Source: Clavaria fumosa (taxonomy: Eukaryota > Basidiomycota > Agaricomycetes > Agaricales > Clavariaceae). Taken from it: a stretch of 64,000 nt of DNA. Shown here in pieces: positions 43,849-55,170 of this stretch (position 1 is its first letter; every line of letters starts with the position of its first letter). The notes beneath the pieces were generated by a model. That model saw only the letters and a list, made by a program, of their open reading frames with translations, was not told the origin of the DNA and searched no databases. The position numbers were made by a program, and so were the translations under genes. The stretch is from the NCBI GenBank assembly GCA_951802425.1, contig OX637794.1, forward strand, positions 1,984,001 to 2,048,000, given 5' to 3'.

Positions 43849-43900
43849 TCACTTGTGCGCCCCCTTTCGGCTTCGGCCTCTTCCTGTTTTCTCACTTGCT
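43153..43900. repeat. Palindrome of P2 that includes captured gene sequence
   Basis: Inverted arms of about 350 bp around a ~40-bp loop. The outermost 52 bp of both arms derive from the antisense gene of element L, not from P. Symmetry ends at 43153 on the left, where P sequence (AATTAGGG) resumes, and at about 43900 on the right, where the gene continues. Confidence 0.85.
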
Positions 43901-44222
43901 CAGTGATCCACTTGTCCCCGCAGAGCCTTCGCCACTTCTTGAGCCTTCGCACGATGAGGATGAGTCCCTCGTCCACTTCCATGTCATCGTTGATTGCGGC
44001 AATGTAGCCGGCAAGAAAATCGTTCTAAAACCTTGTCAGTCCGATGTGAAAAGGAAAGAAAGAAACTTGTTCACGCACCGCGTCACCCGCGTATGTCCTC
44101 ACCCACTCCACGTATTCACCATCCTGTCCCCCTTCCGGCAACTCGTCACCCGGAGCCATCATCTGTGCCTCCTCCATCGCCTGGATTGTGTGTTGGAAGA
44201 TAATGGCATTGAAACTTTCCAT
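43849..44222 (-). pseudogene. Antisense Zn-cluster gene of element L, 5' part only
   Basis: Exon 1 (44079-44222, 48 codons, MESFNAIIFQ) and the start of exon 2 (from 44024: NDFLAGYIAA, then VRRLKKWRRL) match the complete copy at 52669-54090, with the same 144-nt first exon and the same GT-AG intron position (44025-44078). The codon at the site mutated in that copy is still CGA here. The rest is lost to P2. It lies 161 bp from LTR L, the same arrangement as in elements I and K. Confidence 0.82.
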
Positions 44223-44382
44223 TGCTGAGTGGTCAGTGGTGTGTCGTTGTTGCTGGAGAAAACACAAGTGCATGTTTGGACCTATGTGCACCCACACAGC
44301 GCATACTTCACAATCAACAAACGGTTATTTGGCCTTGTTTGGTTGCAACCAAGGCCAGTTGCATTTTCAGCCCCTGGGAGAA

Positions 44383-45299
44383 TGTAAGGATAATATGTGG
44401 TTTAAACAAGGAAACACGACAGATATCAACTATCTGGATATTTTGGGATCCAAGGCAATTACATCTGATACAATCCAATAATGATCTGATACCGTCCGAT
44501 AACATCTGAAAACGTCTGATAAATATCCGATACCAGACTCTCCGGTCCTCAATCCCCCATAAAAATCACAGCCTGCAGGTCACATACACCACCTACACTT
44601 CTCTATTTCATCACTCCAGCATGGTCAGTGCTCAACATATTCACTATTCCATTTTCCTTCCTTTATTTCATATACCATGCTGTAAATTTCATATTGTGTT
44701 CCCTTTCAAGTGTCTATTCATTTCAATGTTTCAAACCCTTTACAGCACTTTGCCCATTGTTCCTAGTACTCCCTTGCTGTACCCCCCACACTTTCCTTCA
44801 TTTAATGAGCGGTCCAGATGTACACCGATCATCAGACACTTCATTCCTCTGAACCACATGATTCCTTTATGACTTATGACCTCTATATGACCTTGCACAC
44901 AATACTGCATTACCTTCTGTAACTTCTGGAGACTTCCGTAGAATCAGATTTGCTGTACTTAGGAAAATGTACTTAAGTATGTACCAGACTCTATGGAAAT
45001 TTGGCTTTTGGACCATCATCCTCTTATTCCGACCTTCGACAAGCCCACCCTCTGTCGTACCTCTCGAACCGCTGGCCTTCATCGTTGCTGGCCTCTCGAA
45101 CTTTCGATCTGGACATCGGACTCTATCGGACCCGATACTGAATACTTCGGACAACATATATTTTCATTCTCTGAACATTTTACACTCAACCTCTACATCC
45201 TCCAAGGTTCTGTCTAGTGTCTCCGACATGTGATAAGACCCCCTGAAGAACTTGGCTGTGAACACCTATTTGCAGCCAACACCAGTACAGCCTACTACA
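44383..45299 (+). repeat. 3' LTR of element L (917 bp)
   Basis: Begins TGTAAGGATAAT and ends CCTACTACA. It is the same family as the LTRs of I and K. The antisense gene fragment on its left identifies it as a 3' LTR. Confidence 0.85.
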
Positions 45300-45322
45300 C
45301 CGGAGCTGATGGATTATCATGC
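45300..45322 (+). pseudogene. 23-bp piece of element K pol between two LTRs
   Basis: CGGAGCTGATGGATTATCAT, then GC, matches pol of element I near 50555 (AGAGCCAATGG...). K pol resumes at 55167 (ATGCCGAC...). This sliver therefore shows that both L and I sit within 23 bp of each other in K. Confidence 0.75.
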
Positions 45323-46213
45323 TGTAAGGATAATACCTGGTTTAAACAAGGAAACTTAACAGATATCAACTATCTGGATATTTTGGGATTCAAGGCAATT
45401 ACATCCGATACAATCCGATAACCATCCAACACTGCCCAATAACATCCGAAAAACGTCCAATACTTATCCGACATTGGACTCTCCGGTCTCCGATCCCTCG
45501 TGATGATCACAGCCCGCAGGTCATACACACCGCCCACACCTCCCTATTTCATCACTCCAGCATGGTCAGCACTCGACACACTCATCATTCCATTCCCCTT
45601 CCTTTATTTCATATTCCATGCTGTAAATTTCATATTGTGATCCCTTTCAACCATCCAATCATTTAAACGTTTCAAACCCTTTGCAGTGCTTTGCCCATTG
45701 TTCCTAGTACTCCTTTGCTGTACCAGCCACACTTTCCTTCATTTTACAAGCGGTCCGGACATGTGTTGGTCATTGGACATTTCATCCCTCTGAACCGCAT
45801 GACTCATTTATGAATTATGGCCCCTATATGACCTTGTGCATGATACCGCATTGCCTTCTGTAGCTTCTGGAGATTTCTGTAGAATCGGGTTTGCTGTACT
45901 TAGAAAAATGTACTTAAGTATGTACTGGACTCTAGGGAAATTCAGCTTTTTGAATGCCTGCATTGTGCTGTGATCTTTAGCAAGCTCACCCTTCATCGTC
46001 GCCAGCCTCTCGAACCTTCGATCCGAACATCGGACTCTACCGAATCCGATACCGGACACTCCGGACAACATATATTTTCATTCTCTGGACATTTTACACT
46101 CAGCCTCTACATCATCCAAGGTTCTGTCTAGTGTCTACGTCGTGTAACAAGACCCCCTGAAGAACCTGGCCGCGAACATCTATTTGCAGCCAACACCTGT
46201 ACAGCCTACTACA
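45323..46213 (+). repeat. 5' LTR of element I
   Basis: TGTAAGG...CTACTACA, 891 bp. It lacks 27 bp present in the 3' LTR. Confidence 0.88.
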
Positions 46214-46240
46214 ATTTTGGAGCCCACCGCGAGGGGGTCG
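46214..46240 (+). promoter_or_regulatory. Possible tRNA primer-binding site of element I
   Basis: Four bases after the LTR the sequence reads TGGAGCCCACCGCGAGGGGG. A TGG start with a GC-rich 3' extension is what a tRNA 3' end would pair with. The exact tRNA was not identified. Confidence 0.4.
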
Positions 46241-46593
46241 TAACAACGTCTTCACTACAGCCTTTGAGAATTCCCAGAGGCTCCTCCGCTTTCCAGCCTC
46301 AACACTCCGAAGGCCTGAGAACTCGAAACCCAAATCCGATCACAGAAGCACCACATTCCGGACCTCCTGGAGAAGTAATTGAAACTTCCCACTTTCTTCC
46401 ATTGGACATTCCCAGTACTTCATCCATTGTTTACTCCCACACGAGCTTCGCCACCCCGGTTACCACATTACCACAGATCTTCGAAGAACTGCTTACACCA
46501 CTCCCCCTTGAATCGAGCATCCTTCACTTCCCTCCAGAAGCGCCCCAGAATTCACTGGACGACATTTACTTACCACCCCACGCACCAATACAA

Positions 46594-48540
46594 ATGGCTA
46601 ATCAACCAAGATATCCGCTCCGTGGCACTCACGGAGCCCCTGCCTTCAATGGAGTTCCGACACACCTCAATCGGTACTTCGAGGACATTGACATCGTACT
46701 CACCGGCATTAATCCAGACGTCCCAGAACCCGATTTAATTCGGTATGCAAAGCATTACCTCGACACCAATACATGTCTTCTCTGGGAGACTCTCACACCC
46801 GACCCGCATCCGGAATGGACTTGGGATACCTTCAAAGCGGCCGTCCGACGTCTTTATCCAGGTTCCGATGGTGGCCGTTTGTTTTCTGTCGCCGATTTGG
46901 ACCGTTTCATATCAGACTTGGCCCAAAAAGGAGTTTACACACGCACAGAACACGGAGAGTATTACCGGGACTTTCTTCGGATCACCTCGCATTTGATCAG
47001 CTCACAGCGCATGTCTACAAATGATAGGAACCGGCTTTACATCCTCGGATTTGGGGATCATACAAGGCGCCGGATCGAGAGCCAGCTCACTATTATACTT
47101 CCGAATCACCATCTGGAGGACCCATACCCGATGAATGAGGTTCACGCCGCAGCCGAATTCTTACTCTCCTCAACGTCCCCGCACTCCATGACAACCGATC
47201 AATTCTCCGGACCCATCCGATTCACATCCGCAGCCCCTGGGAGGGAACCGAAACCAGTAATCAAGAAGGAAGAACTTGACATGTCTGCGGCCTTGGCAAC
47301 ATTTGCTTCTACAATGGCTTGCCTGGAGTCAATTTTATCAGCACAGTCTCTCGAACCAGCAAAACATTCTGCTCCTTGGACCACAAATTCCCCTACAAAT
47401 CGGACATGTAACTTCTGTTCGGAACTAGGTCATTTTGTTAGTGCTTGTCCGAAGGCCCTCGAATACATCAAGTCCGGTAAATGTATACAGAACACTGAAG
47501 GCAGGATTTGCCTTCCCTCCGGACGATACTTGCCCGGCACCATTGTGGGGAACAACCTATCAGAGTGCTTTGATAAGTACTATGCCACTTACCAATCCCA
47601 GAATACGCAGCCAGCGACTACCACGGTATTTGAAGCACAGCCTACCGGATCATCTGGTGATCCCGCGGATATGGAAGACAATTCAGACAAAGAAGATGGC
47701 GAGAGGATCACCCTGGAAAATATGGCTTGCACATTCGCGAATGATGTGGCAAAGAAAATAGACAAGGGCAAAAGGAAAGTGCCCGCACCCCGAAATAATG
47801 ATCCACAGCCATCTAGGTTATCTCCTCCACCTGCTGTTGTCATTACGCCGACCCAGGTTACTCGTCCATCGAAGCAGGAAAGAATCGAAAGACCTGACGT
47901 CCAGTATCATTACCAAGCTCCCATCGAGAATCCAGTAACCATTCAACAAGTCTTTGATCGTGCACTCGACATCCCGGTCCATGTGACACCTCGGGAACTA
48001 CTTGCCATTTCCGGAGATGTCCGCAAAAAGATGAAGGATATGGTTACCGCCCGCCGTGTTCTGGTCACCGCTTCTGTCGTACAGGATATGCTCTACACAA
48101 ACATTACGGCCCCGGATACCTCCGATCTCGTTGTGGCAGTCGATGCCGCTCTGCTCTGCATCGTAGAAAGCATTTTGGATGGTCGGATCAGCGCGGAGTG
48201 CCTTCTCGACCAGGGAAGCTCAATTGTAGCAATGCGGCGGGACATTTGGGAGAAACTCGGCAATCCAATACACTCCAAGCACGTTATTCATATGGAATCC
48301 TCTCACGGCACCATCGCTCCGACACTCAGACTTATCAAGAATTTCCCTTTACAGATCAGTCTGTGCACATTCCATGTTCAAATGCAAGTGGCAGACACGC
48401 TGCCTTGCGAGGTTCTCGTCGGACGACCGTTCTTTATGCTAACCGGCTCTCAGACAATTGACCATCCCCATGGGGCCCAGGACCTCATTCTAAACAATCC
48501 GAACACTGGAGAACGAATCATAGTGCCTACAAGAGAGTGA
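46594..48540 (+). CDS. Gag-protease of element I
   Basis: The frame is open from 46264, but the first ATG is at 46594 (MANQPRYPLRG), a start typical for this group, giving about 648 codons. A gag domain follows (FNGVPTHLNRYFEDID, then WETLTPDPHPEWTWDTF, then RRLYPGS). A zinc knuckle CNFCSELGHFVSAC lies near residue 275, then a Lys/Pro-rich linker. A protease-like region near the C-terminus has CLLDQGSSIVAM, with DQG in place of the usual DSG/DTG. The 110 open codons before the ATG have no Met. The frame ends at TGA 48538 and pol continues in the -1 frame as a separate ORF. Confidence 0.85.
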   Translation: MANQPRYPLRGTHGAPAFNGVPTHLNRYFEDIDIVLTGINPDVPEPDLIRYAKHYLDTNTCLLWETLTPDPHPEWTWDTFKAAVRRLYPGSDGGRLFSVADLDRFISDLAQKGVYTRTEHGEYYRDFLRITSHLISSQRMSTNDRNRLYILGFGDHTRRRIESQLTIILPNHHLEDPYPMNEVHAAAEFLLSSTSPHSMTTDQFSGPIRFTSAAPGREPKPVIKKEELDMSAALATFASTMACLESILSAQSLEPAKHSAPWTTNSPTNRTCNFCSELGHFVSACPKALEYIKSGKCIQNTEGRICLPSGRYLPGTIVGNNLSECFDKYYATYQSQNTQPATTTVFEAQPTGSSGDPADMEDNSDKEDGERITLENMACTFANDVAKKIDKGKRKVPAPRNNDPQPSRLSPPPAVVITPTQVTRPSKQERIERPDVQYHYQAPIENPVTIQQVFDRALDIPVHVTPRELLAISGDVRKKMKDMVTARRVLVTASVVQDMLYTNITAPDTSDLVVAVDAALLCIVESILDGRISAECLLDQGSSIVAMRRDIWEKLGNPIHSKHVIHMESSHGTIAPTLRLIKNFPLQISLCTFHVQMQVADTLPCEVLVGRPFFMLTGSQTIDHPHGAQDLILNNPNTGERIIVPTRE

Positions 48541-48590
48541 ATCCCAATCTGTAAAACCTTGAAGAATAAGAAACCGCATCCGGATTTTTG

Positions 48591-51500
48591 ATGGCTGGAG
48601 CCTCGAATATCTGCAAACCCACAGACTCACCTCCAATCAATGCGGACATGGAAACTATACACAAATACAAGACTCCAGCCATCTTCTCCACTTCCATTCA
48701 GAATTCCTCATCGTCTTCCTTTGTAAATTTAGCCCCTCTTGATCCCCTTCCTCATATCAGAGTCTCAGATGTTTCTCTCCATTCTGTTGATTCCCCGGTC
48801 ACTGTCAGATGTGAACTGACGCATCCAAATGTGGTATACCCCTTGTACAACAAAACTTCCAAAATGAATTTTCCATCCACAGACGCCGTCTTGCCAGTTT
48901 ACCTAGGAAAGAAATATAAGAAAGTGGCGAATCGTATCAATCCGATCAAAGCGATAGTACCTGAAGAATTCCGGATTGTTTGACGCCGGCATCCGGACCC
49001 CCTAGCCGATATACCGATTCTTCCAACACACCCCCCCGATTTCACACCCGGTCACCGATATACTCAAGACCGGAAAAATGTGCATAATGCAAACCCCACT
49101 GGATTCTTATGGCCAGAAGAAGAAAAACTCGTTCACAATCTTATTAAAATCCAGGAAGATGCCTTCGCTTGGATGGAGACCAAAAAAGGACGATTCGACG
49201 CAAAATACTTCGATCCGATTATCATCCCAACAGTCGAACATGTTCCCTGGATCTTCAAAAATATACCGATTCCTCCCAGCATCTACGATGAAGTCCTGAA
49301 GGTTATCCGAGAAAAGATTGCGGCTGGAGTCTACGAAGAGTCCAACTCTTCTTATCGGTCCCAATGGTTTTGTGTGTTAAAGAAGGACGGAAAGTCTCTC
49401 TGACTTGTACATAACCTCCAGCCATTGAACAAAGTCACCATCGGCGACTCCGCAGTTCCCCCAATAATGGAGGTTTTTGCAGAATCATTTGCCAGACGCG
49501 GATGCTACGGATCACTCGACTTATTCATCTCCTTCGATCAGCGATCTCTCGACGAGCGAAGTCGAGACCTTACCACATTTCAAACCCCTCTCGGAGCCAA
49601 ACGGCTCACTTGCATCCTGATGGGATACACCAACGCGATGCAAATTATGCATGGAGACGTCACGCACATCCTGCAGGATGAAATTCCGCATGTAACCATT
49701 CCATTTGTGGATGATGTAGCGATTAAGGGCCCGGAAACCCGATATGAGCTTCTGGACAGCACTTACAAGATGATCCCGGAGAATCTGCAAATACGGCGGT
49801 TCGTTTGGGAGCACTTGAATAATGTTAACAGGGTCCTCCAACGGATCAAGAAAGTTGGAGGAACCTTTAATGGCAAGAAAACGACAATCTGCACACCCGA
49901 AACAATCATTACCGGACACATGTGCACATATCAGGGGTGAGTTCCGGATGCCTCCAATGTTCAGCGTATCCGAGACTGGCCTCCGTGCGAAACGCTTACC
50001 GATGTCCGATCATTTTTAGGTGTTTGCAGACTGCTCCGGATGTTCATTAAAAACTACGCCGTACTTGCCCGACCACTCATAAGTCTAACTCACAAAGACA
50101 TTCCATTTAAATTTGAAGAAGAAGAGCAAAATTCGATGGACCGACTTAAAGACACAATAATCAACTCATCCGCCGTTCAACTGATTGATTACCGCTCTGG
50201 ACGGCCCGTGATTATGGCCATTGATTCGTCTAACATCGCTGTTGGCTTTGCGCTATTTCAAATCGGAGAAGATGGAATCTGGTACCCATCTAGGTTCAGT
50301 TTGATAACCTGGAATGAACGCGAGGCCCGATACTCTCAAGTGAAAATCGAGTTATACGGACTGTTTCGTGCCCTTCGGTCGTACCAGATTTACCTTGTCG
50401 GCCTTCAGAGATTCACCGTCGAAATGGACGCCAAATTTATTAAGGGTATGCTAAACAATCTGGACATTCAACCAAACGCCACCATGAATTGATGGATTGC
50501 CAGTATACTACTTTTCGATTTCGACCTTGTTCACATCCCTGCAAATAAACATACCAGAGCCAATGGATTATCATGCCGATGTGCCGCAGATGGTGAGGAA
50601 GACACCAAGTCCGAAGATCATGAAGAGTGGATTGATCAGAGCTACGTGTTTGCCATGGAACACATGAATCGAGCACCAGAATCTTACTACCCATCCGAGG
50701 TGCGCCTCCCTGGTATTGCTCACACCGGCCTCAAGGTTTACACAGGATCCACGCTATATAACTCCACCAAATCATCTGACAACTCACCCACCCCGAAGAT
50801 TTCCCCAGAAATCTCTATCCCCCAATCTGATGCCACGAACAAACGAGAGCAACATATCCATAACATTGAGTTCTTCCTCCGGAACCCAACGCAAACTTTG
50901 GATTTGGATTCCACACAGCTCCGTCGTCTAATCCGATTGGCATCCGACTTTTTCATTTTAGATAACAAACTCTGGTGTTGTCGCCCCAATGGATGTCATC
51001 AACTTGTACCGCCAGATCACAAATGGCTCGGAATTATTACCAAAGCACATGACTCTCTAGGACACAAAGGGATCTTTGTCATCCGGAGCCAGCTTCTCAA
51101 CCGATTTTGGTGGCCAATGCTTGATCAAGACGTCAAAGGGTTTGTTCGGACATGTCATCAGTGTCAGACACAACAGATCTGAAAAATATTTATCCCTCCC
51201 ACGGTCGCAACCCCGGCTGGACTATTCTGCTGTGTTCATATCGATACTATGTTCCTCCCCAGAGCTCGCGGTTACAGGCTTTTCGTACATGCGCGCTGCT
51301 CGCTATCCGCATATCCCGAAGGACGACCGCTACGAAACGAAACCACTAAATTGATCGGCACCTTCATTTTTGAGGACATCCTCTGCCAATGGGGAGCGGT
51401 AGAATAGCTCATCACGGACAATGGAGCACCTTTTATCAAAGCACTCGACTTCCTCGGAAAACGCTATGGAATTCATCATATTCGCATTTCGGGATACAAT

Positions 51501-52449
51501 TCTTGTGCCAATGGGGTGATTGAACGTGCCCACCACTCGGTTCGCGAATCACTCATCAAAGCTGCAAATGGTGACGAATTGAAGTGGCCCGATGTCACAC
51601 CCTCAGTCATGTGGGCCGAACGGACCACGATACAATGGTCCACCGGTCATTCCCTATTTTTCATCACTCACGGCGTTGAACCACTTTTCCCCTTTGACAT
51701 AGCTGAAGCAACCTATCTAATCCTGACAACGACAATGACAACGACGGCAACGACGGCAACGGTCCACCAGTCATTCCCCATTTTTCATCGCTCACAGCGT
51801 TGAACCACTTTTCCCCTTTGACATAGCTGAAGCAACCTATCTAATCCCCACAGCCGACACTCCGATGACAACGCCCGAGTTAATTGCTCTTCGCACCCGA
51901 CAACTTCAAAAATGAGAGGAAGACCTCACAACGATTGCTGATAAAGTTCTTGCTGCCCGAAAACAATCCGTCAAACAATTTATCAATAGCCACTGGAACG
52001 CAATTATCGACTACGACTTTAAACCCAGATCCCTGGTGCTGATCCGGAACTCAGCCATCGAAATGGAACTAAACTGGAAGACAAAGCCCCAATTTTTCGG
52101 TCCGATGGTAGTTGTCCGCCGAACTCAATACAGTGCTTATATTTTATCGGAGCTTGATGGCACCATGTCCAAGATTCGATACGCAGCATTCCACATCATC
52201 CCATACTACCCTCAAGCTCATACTTCAATCCTGATTACCTCCATCATCAATCCTGACAAAGAAGAGAAGGATATCGATGTACCTGTTGAACAATACAAGG
52301 CATCAGAGACTATAACTGAAGCCGATCAAAACCCCGATCAACTCGCTTCACTATCTGACGAATCCGATAATGAAGCTACTGACACCGACGCCCCAGAAAG
52401 TCGTCCGCAACCCCCCGGAGCGACCCGAAAACTCCGGCCTCGCCATTGA
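48591..52449 (+). pseudogene. Pol of element I, few stops
   Basis: One frame from the ATG at 48591 to TGA 52447, interrupted by stops at 48981, 49401, 49938, 50490 and 51180 (all TGA, where arginine is expected, e.g. IV-stop-RRHPD, SL-stop-LVHN, MN-stop-WIAS), TAG near 51404, and a TGA near 51913 where element K has Trp. Domains: reverse transcriptase with FVDDVAIKGP (near 49710), RNase H (AIDSSNIAVGFAL), integrase zinc finger (LGHKG, then CHQCQTQQ), DDE core (HIDTMFLP, TDNGAPF, then the Glu) and a C-terminal region ending RKLRPRH. A ~135-bp duplication with a GACAACGAC-like run lies at 51640-51850. No chromodomain seen. Confidence 0.88.
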
Positions 52450-52668
52450 GCATTTTCACCATCGTATCCCTTATGTCCTTTATCATTCCTCCACACACAA
52501 AAAATAAATAAATAATAATAATAATAAAATTGGAAACTTTGGACAAGTCCAAACTTCCCACCCGATATTCTCTTTTCATCCCAGACTTCGTCATACAATT
52601 CTCCTCACATCATAGCCAAAAATATATCCAAGAAGAAAAAGTAAAAACACAAAATAGATATACATAAA
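52450..52668. other. Convergent 3' region between pol and the antisense gene of I
   Basis: 219 bp with an AATAAATAATAATAATAATA run (about 52500-52527). It would serve as the 3' end of both convergent transcripts. Nothing else seen. Confidence 0.5.
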
Positions 52669-54090
52669 TTACATACTCGACGGCTCACCAAGGAGAAGGA
52701 CCCGGAGCAGTTCCGCTCCGGCCTTCACCTGATCTGCCCCCCTCTCCATCGTCTGCAGCACCTGCTCCAGCGCCTCCCTCACGGACGATCCCGTCACCGG
52801 CTCCCACTCCTTACCCTTCCAGCTCGGACCCGCCTCTGCCCTCTTCCGCTTTGCTGGCAGCTCCACCACCTCCACGCTCTCCTCATCCTCGATCTCGTCC
52901 TCCTCCTCCTCCTCCGGTGTCATCTCCTCGCGAACCGGTGCCCACGTCGCACCCCGCCTCAGCCTCTTGCTGCCACTTGCCTCCACCGCCTTTGGACCTA
53001 CTCCACCACGTTAGCCAACACGGATCTGGTAATTCCTCAACTTACCCTCAACCCCGGACACTGGCGCCTTCTCTGACTTCATCCCTGAAAACTCACCTAT
53101 TATTTATCCCACCACGGAAAGTTACCATTATCACTTACCTCGCACAGCTGACAAACTACACGACACCTTATACGTCCGGCACCACCAGCACGCCACCCCT
53201 TCCACTCCATAACACGCACACTGCTTCCGGGCGCACTCCTCACAAACCAGATCGTGGTCCTACTCACCGGATCAGACACCTAAAAATTTCACACATTCTA
53301 ATCAACGACTTACCTTATCTCCAGGCTGCCGTGCAGCCCGGGACTTAATGTCGGCTCCCGCTCCACCCCTCCTCCCCCGCTTCCGCCTATCTATATCTCC
53401 CCTCGTGATCTCCACCCACACCGGCATCGCCGTCATCCGCCCGCCCGCCCGATGCTCCAACACGGGGGGTGGCACCGCACTCACTGCTGCTGCCTCGATA
53501 ACACTGACGGGCGTCACTCCGTCGGTTCCCCACACGGTCCAATGACCGTCCCGATCCTCCGCCCCTGTCATCGTTGTTGCCACTGCCGCCACCCCGCCGT
53601 CGTCGTCGCTGCCACTGATCACGATAAGGCGCGCCCTCTTCTCGGCAGCCCTCGCCGCTTCTGTCCGCCTCTCCTCTGCCTCCGCCTCCGCTGCGGCCCT
53701 CTCTGCGGCTGCCCTCTCCTTGCTCATGCGTCTCTTTTCGGCCTCGGCCTCCTCCTGCTTTCTCGCCTGCTTGGCGATCCACTTGTCCCCACGAAGCCTT
53801 CACCACTTCTTGAGCCTTCGCACGACAAGGACAAGTCCCTCGTCCACTTCCCTGTCATTGTCAATTGCAGCAACATAGCCAGCAAGAAAATCGTTCTAAA
53901 ACCTTGTCAGTGTGATGTGAAAAAGAAAGAAAGATACACCACGCACAGCATCGCCCCCATACATCTGCACCCACTCCGCGTACTCACCATCCTGCCCCCG
54001 TTCCGGTAATTCTTCACCCAGCGCCATGGTCCGTGCCTCTATCATCGCCTGGACCGCGTTTTGGAAGAGTAGGGAATTGAAGTTTTCCAT
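52669..54090 (-). CDS. Antisense Zn2Cys6-like gene carried by element I (one TGA)
   Basis: Five exons on the minus strand: 54090-53947, 53895-53314, 53259-53139, 53084-53046 and 52997-52669, with GT-AG introns of 51, 54, 54 and 48 nt. The pieces sum to 1215 nt, exactly 405 codons. The protein begins MENFNSLLFQ and has an Ala/Glu/Arg-rich coiled coil in exon 2. Exon 3 has C-x2-C-x6-C-x7-C-x2-C-x6-C, the spacing of the fungal Zn2Cys6 binuclear cluster. The tail is acidic (EEEEEDEIEDEE), then KRKR, then a Leu-rich helix ending GEPSSM. One TGA (53800-53802) replaces the CGA kept in copy L. The gene sits between pol and the 3' LTR in I, K and L, always antisense. It could be a DNA-binding regulator, but this is inferred from Cys spacing only. 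Confidence 0.8.
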
Positions 54091-54248
54091 TGTTGAATAA
54101 GTTGACGTGTCGTTGTCGTTGGAGAAAACACAAGTGCATGTTTGGACCTATGTGCACCCACACAACGCATACTTCATGATCAACAAACGATTGTTTGGCC
54201 TTGTTTGGTTGCAACCAAGGGCGGTTGCATTTTCAGCCCCCAGGAGAA

Positions 54249-55166
54249 TGTAAGGATAATACGTGGTTTAAACAAGGAAACTTAACAGATATCAACTATC
54301 TGGATATTTTGGGATTCAAGGCAATTACGTCTGATACAATCCGATAACAATCCGACACCACCCGATAACATCTGAAAAATGTCCGATACTTATCTGACAT
54401 CGGACTCTCCAGTCTCCGATCCCTCATGATGATCACAGCCCACAGGTCATACACACCGCCCACACCTCCCTATTTCATCACTCCAGCATGGTCAGCGCTC
54501 AACACACTCATCATTCCATTCCCCTTCCTTTATTTCATATTCCATGCTGTAAATTTCATATTGTGATCCCTTTCAACCATCCAATCATTTAAACGTTTCA
54601 AACCCTTTGCAGTGCTTTGCCCATTGTTCCTAGTACCCCTTTGCTGTACCAGCCACACTTTCCTTCATTTTACGAGTGGTCCGGACATGTGTTGGTCATC
54701 GGACATTTCATCCCTCCGAACCGCATGACTCATTTATGAATTATGGCCCCTATATGACCTTGTGCACAATACCGCATTGCCTTCTGTAGCTTCCAGAGAT
54801 TTCCGTAGAATCGGGTTTGCTGTACTTAGAAAAATTTACTTAAGTATGTACCGGACTCTAGGGAAATTCAGCTTTTTGAACACCTGCATTGTGCTGTGAT
54901 CTTTAGCAAGCTCACCCTTCATCGTACCTATTGATCCACTGGCCTTCGTCGTCGCTGGCCTCTCGAACCTTCGATCCGAACATCGGACTCTACCGAATCC
55001 GATACTGGACACTCCGGACAATGTATATTTTCATTCTCTGGACATTTTACACTCAGCCTCTACATCATCCAAGGTTCTGTCTAGTGTCTATGTCGTGTAA
55101 CAAGACCCCCTGAAGAACCCGGCCATGAACATCTATTTGCAGCCAACACCTGTACAGCCTACTACA
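54249..55166 (+). repeat. 3' LTR of element I
   Basis: 918 bp, TGTAAGG...CTACTACA. The 158 bp before it (54091-54248) is the 5' flank of the antisense gene, holding a TTGTTTGGTTGCAACCAAGG dyad region conserved in L and K; it may be that gene's promoter. Confidence 0.88.
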
Positions 55167-55170
55167 ATGC

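Larger units (their letters stand above)
45323..55166 (+). mobile_element. Full-length gypsy element I inserted in element K (TSD ATGC)
   Basis: LTRs at 45323-46213 (891 bp) and 54249-55166 (918 bp), with ATGC at 45319-45322 and 55167-55170. Order: LTR, gag, pol, antisense multi-exon gene, LTR. The LTR length gap is one 27-bp deletion in the 5' copy plus point changes. The duplication is only 4 bp. The family (DQG protease, FVDD reverse transcriptase, no chromodomain seen) is distinct from A, B and H. Confidence 0.9.

Noticed and set aside
53387..53806. Second frame (139 codons, minus) over exon 2 of the antisense gene
   Set aside because: It overlaps exon 2 out of frame. The exon 2 frame is supported by splice phase and by copies K and L.
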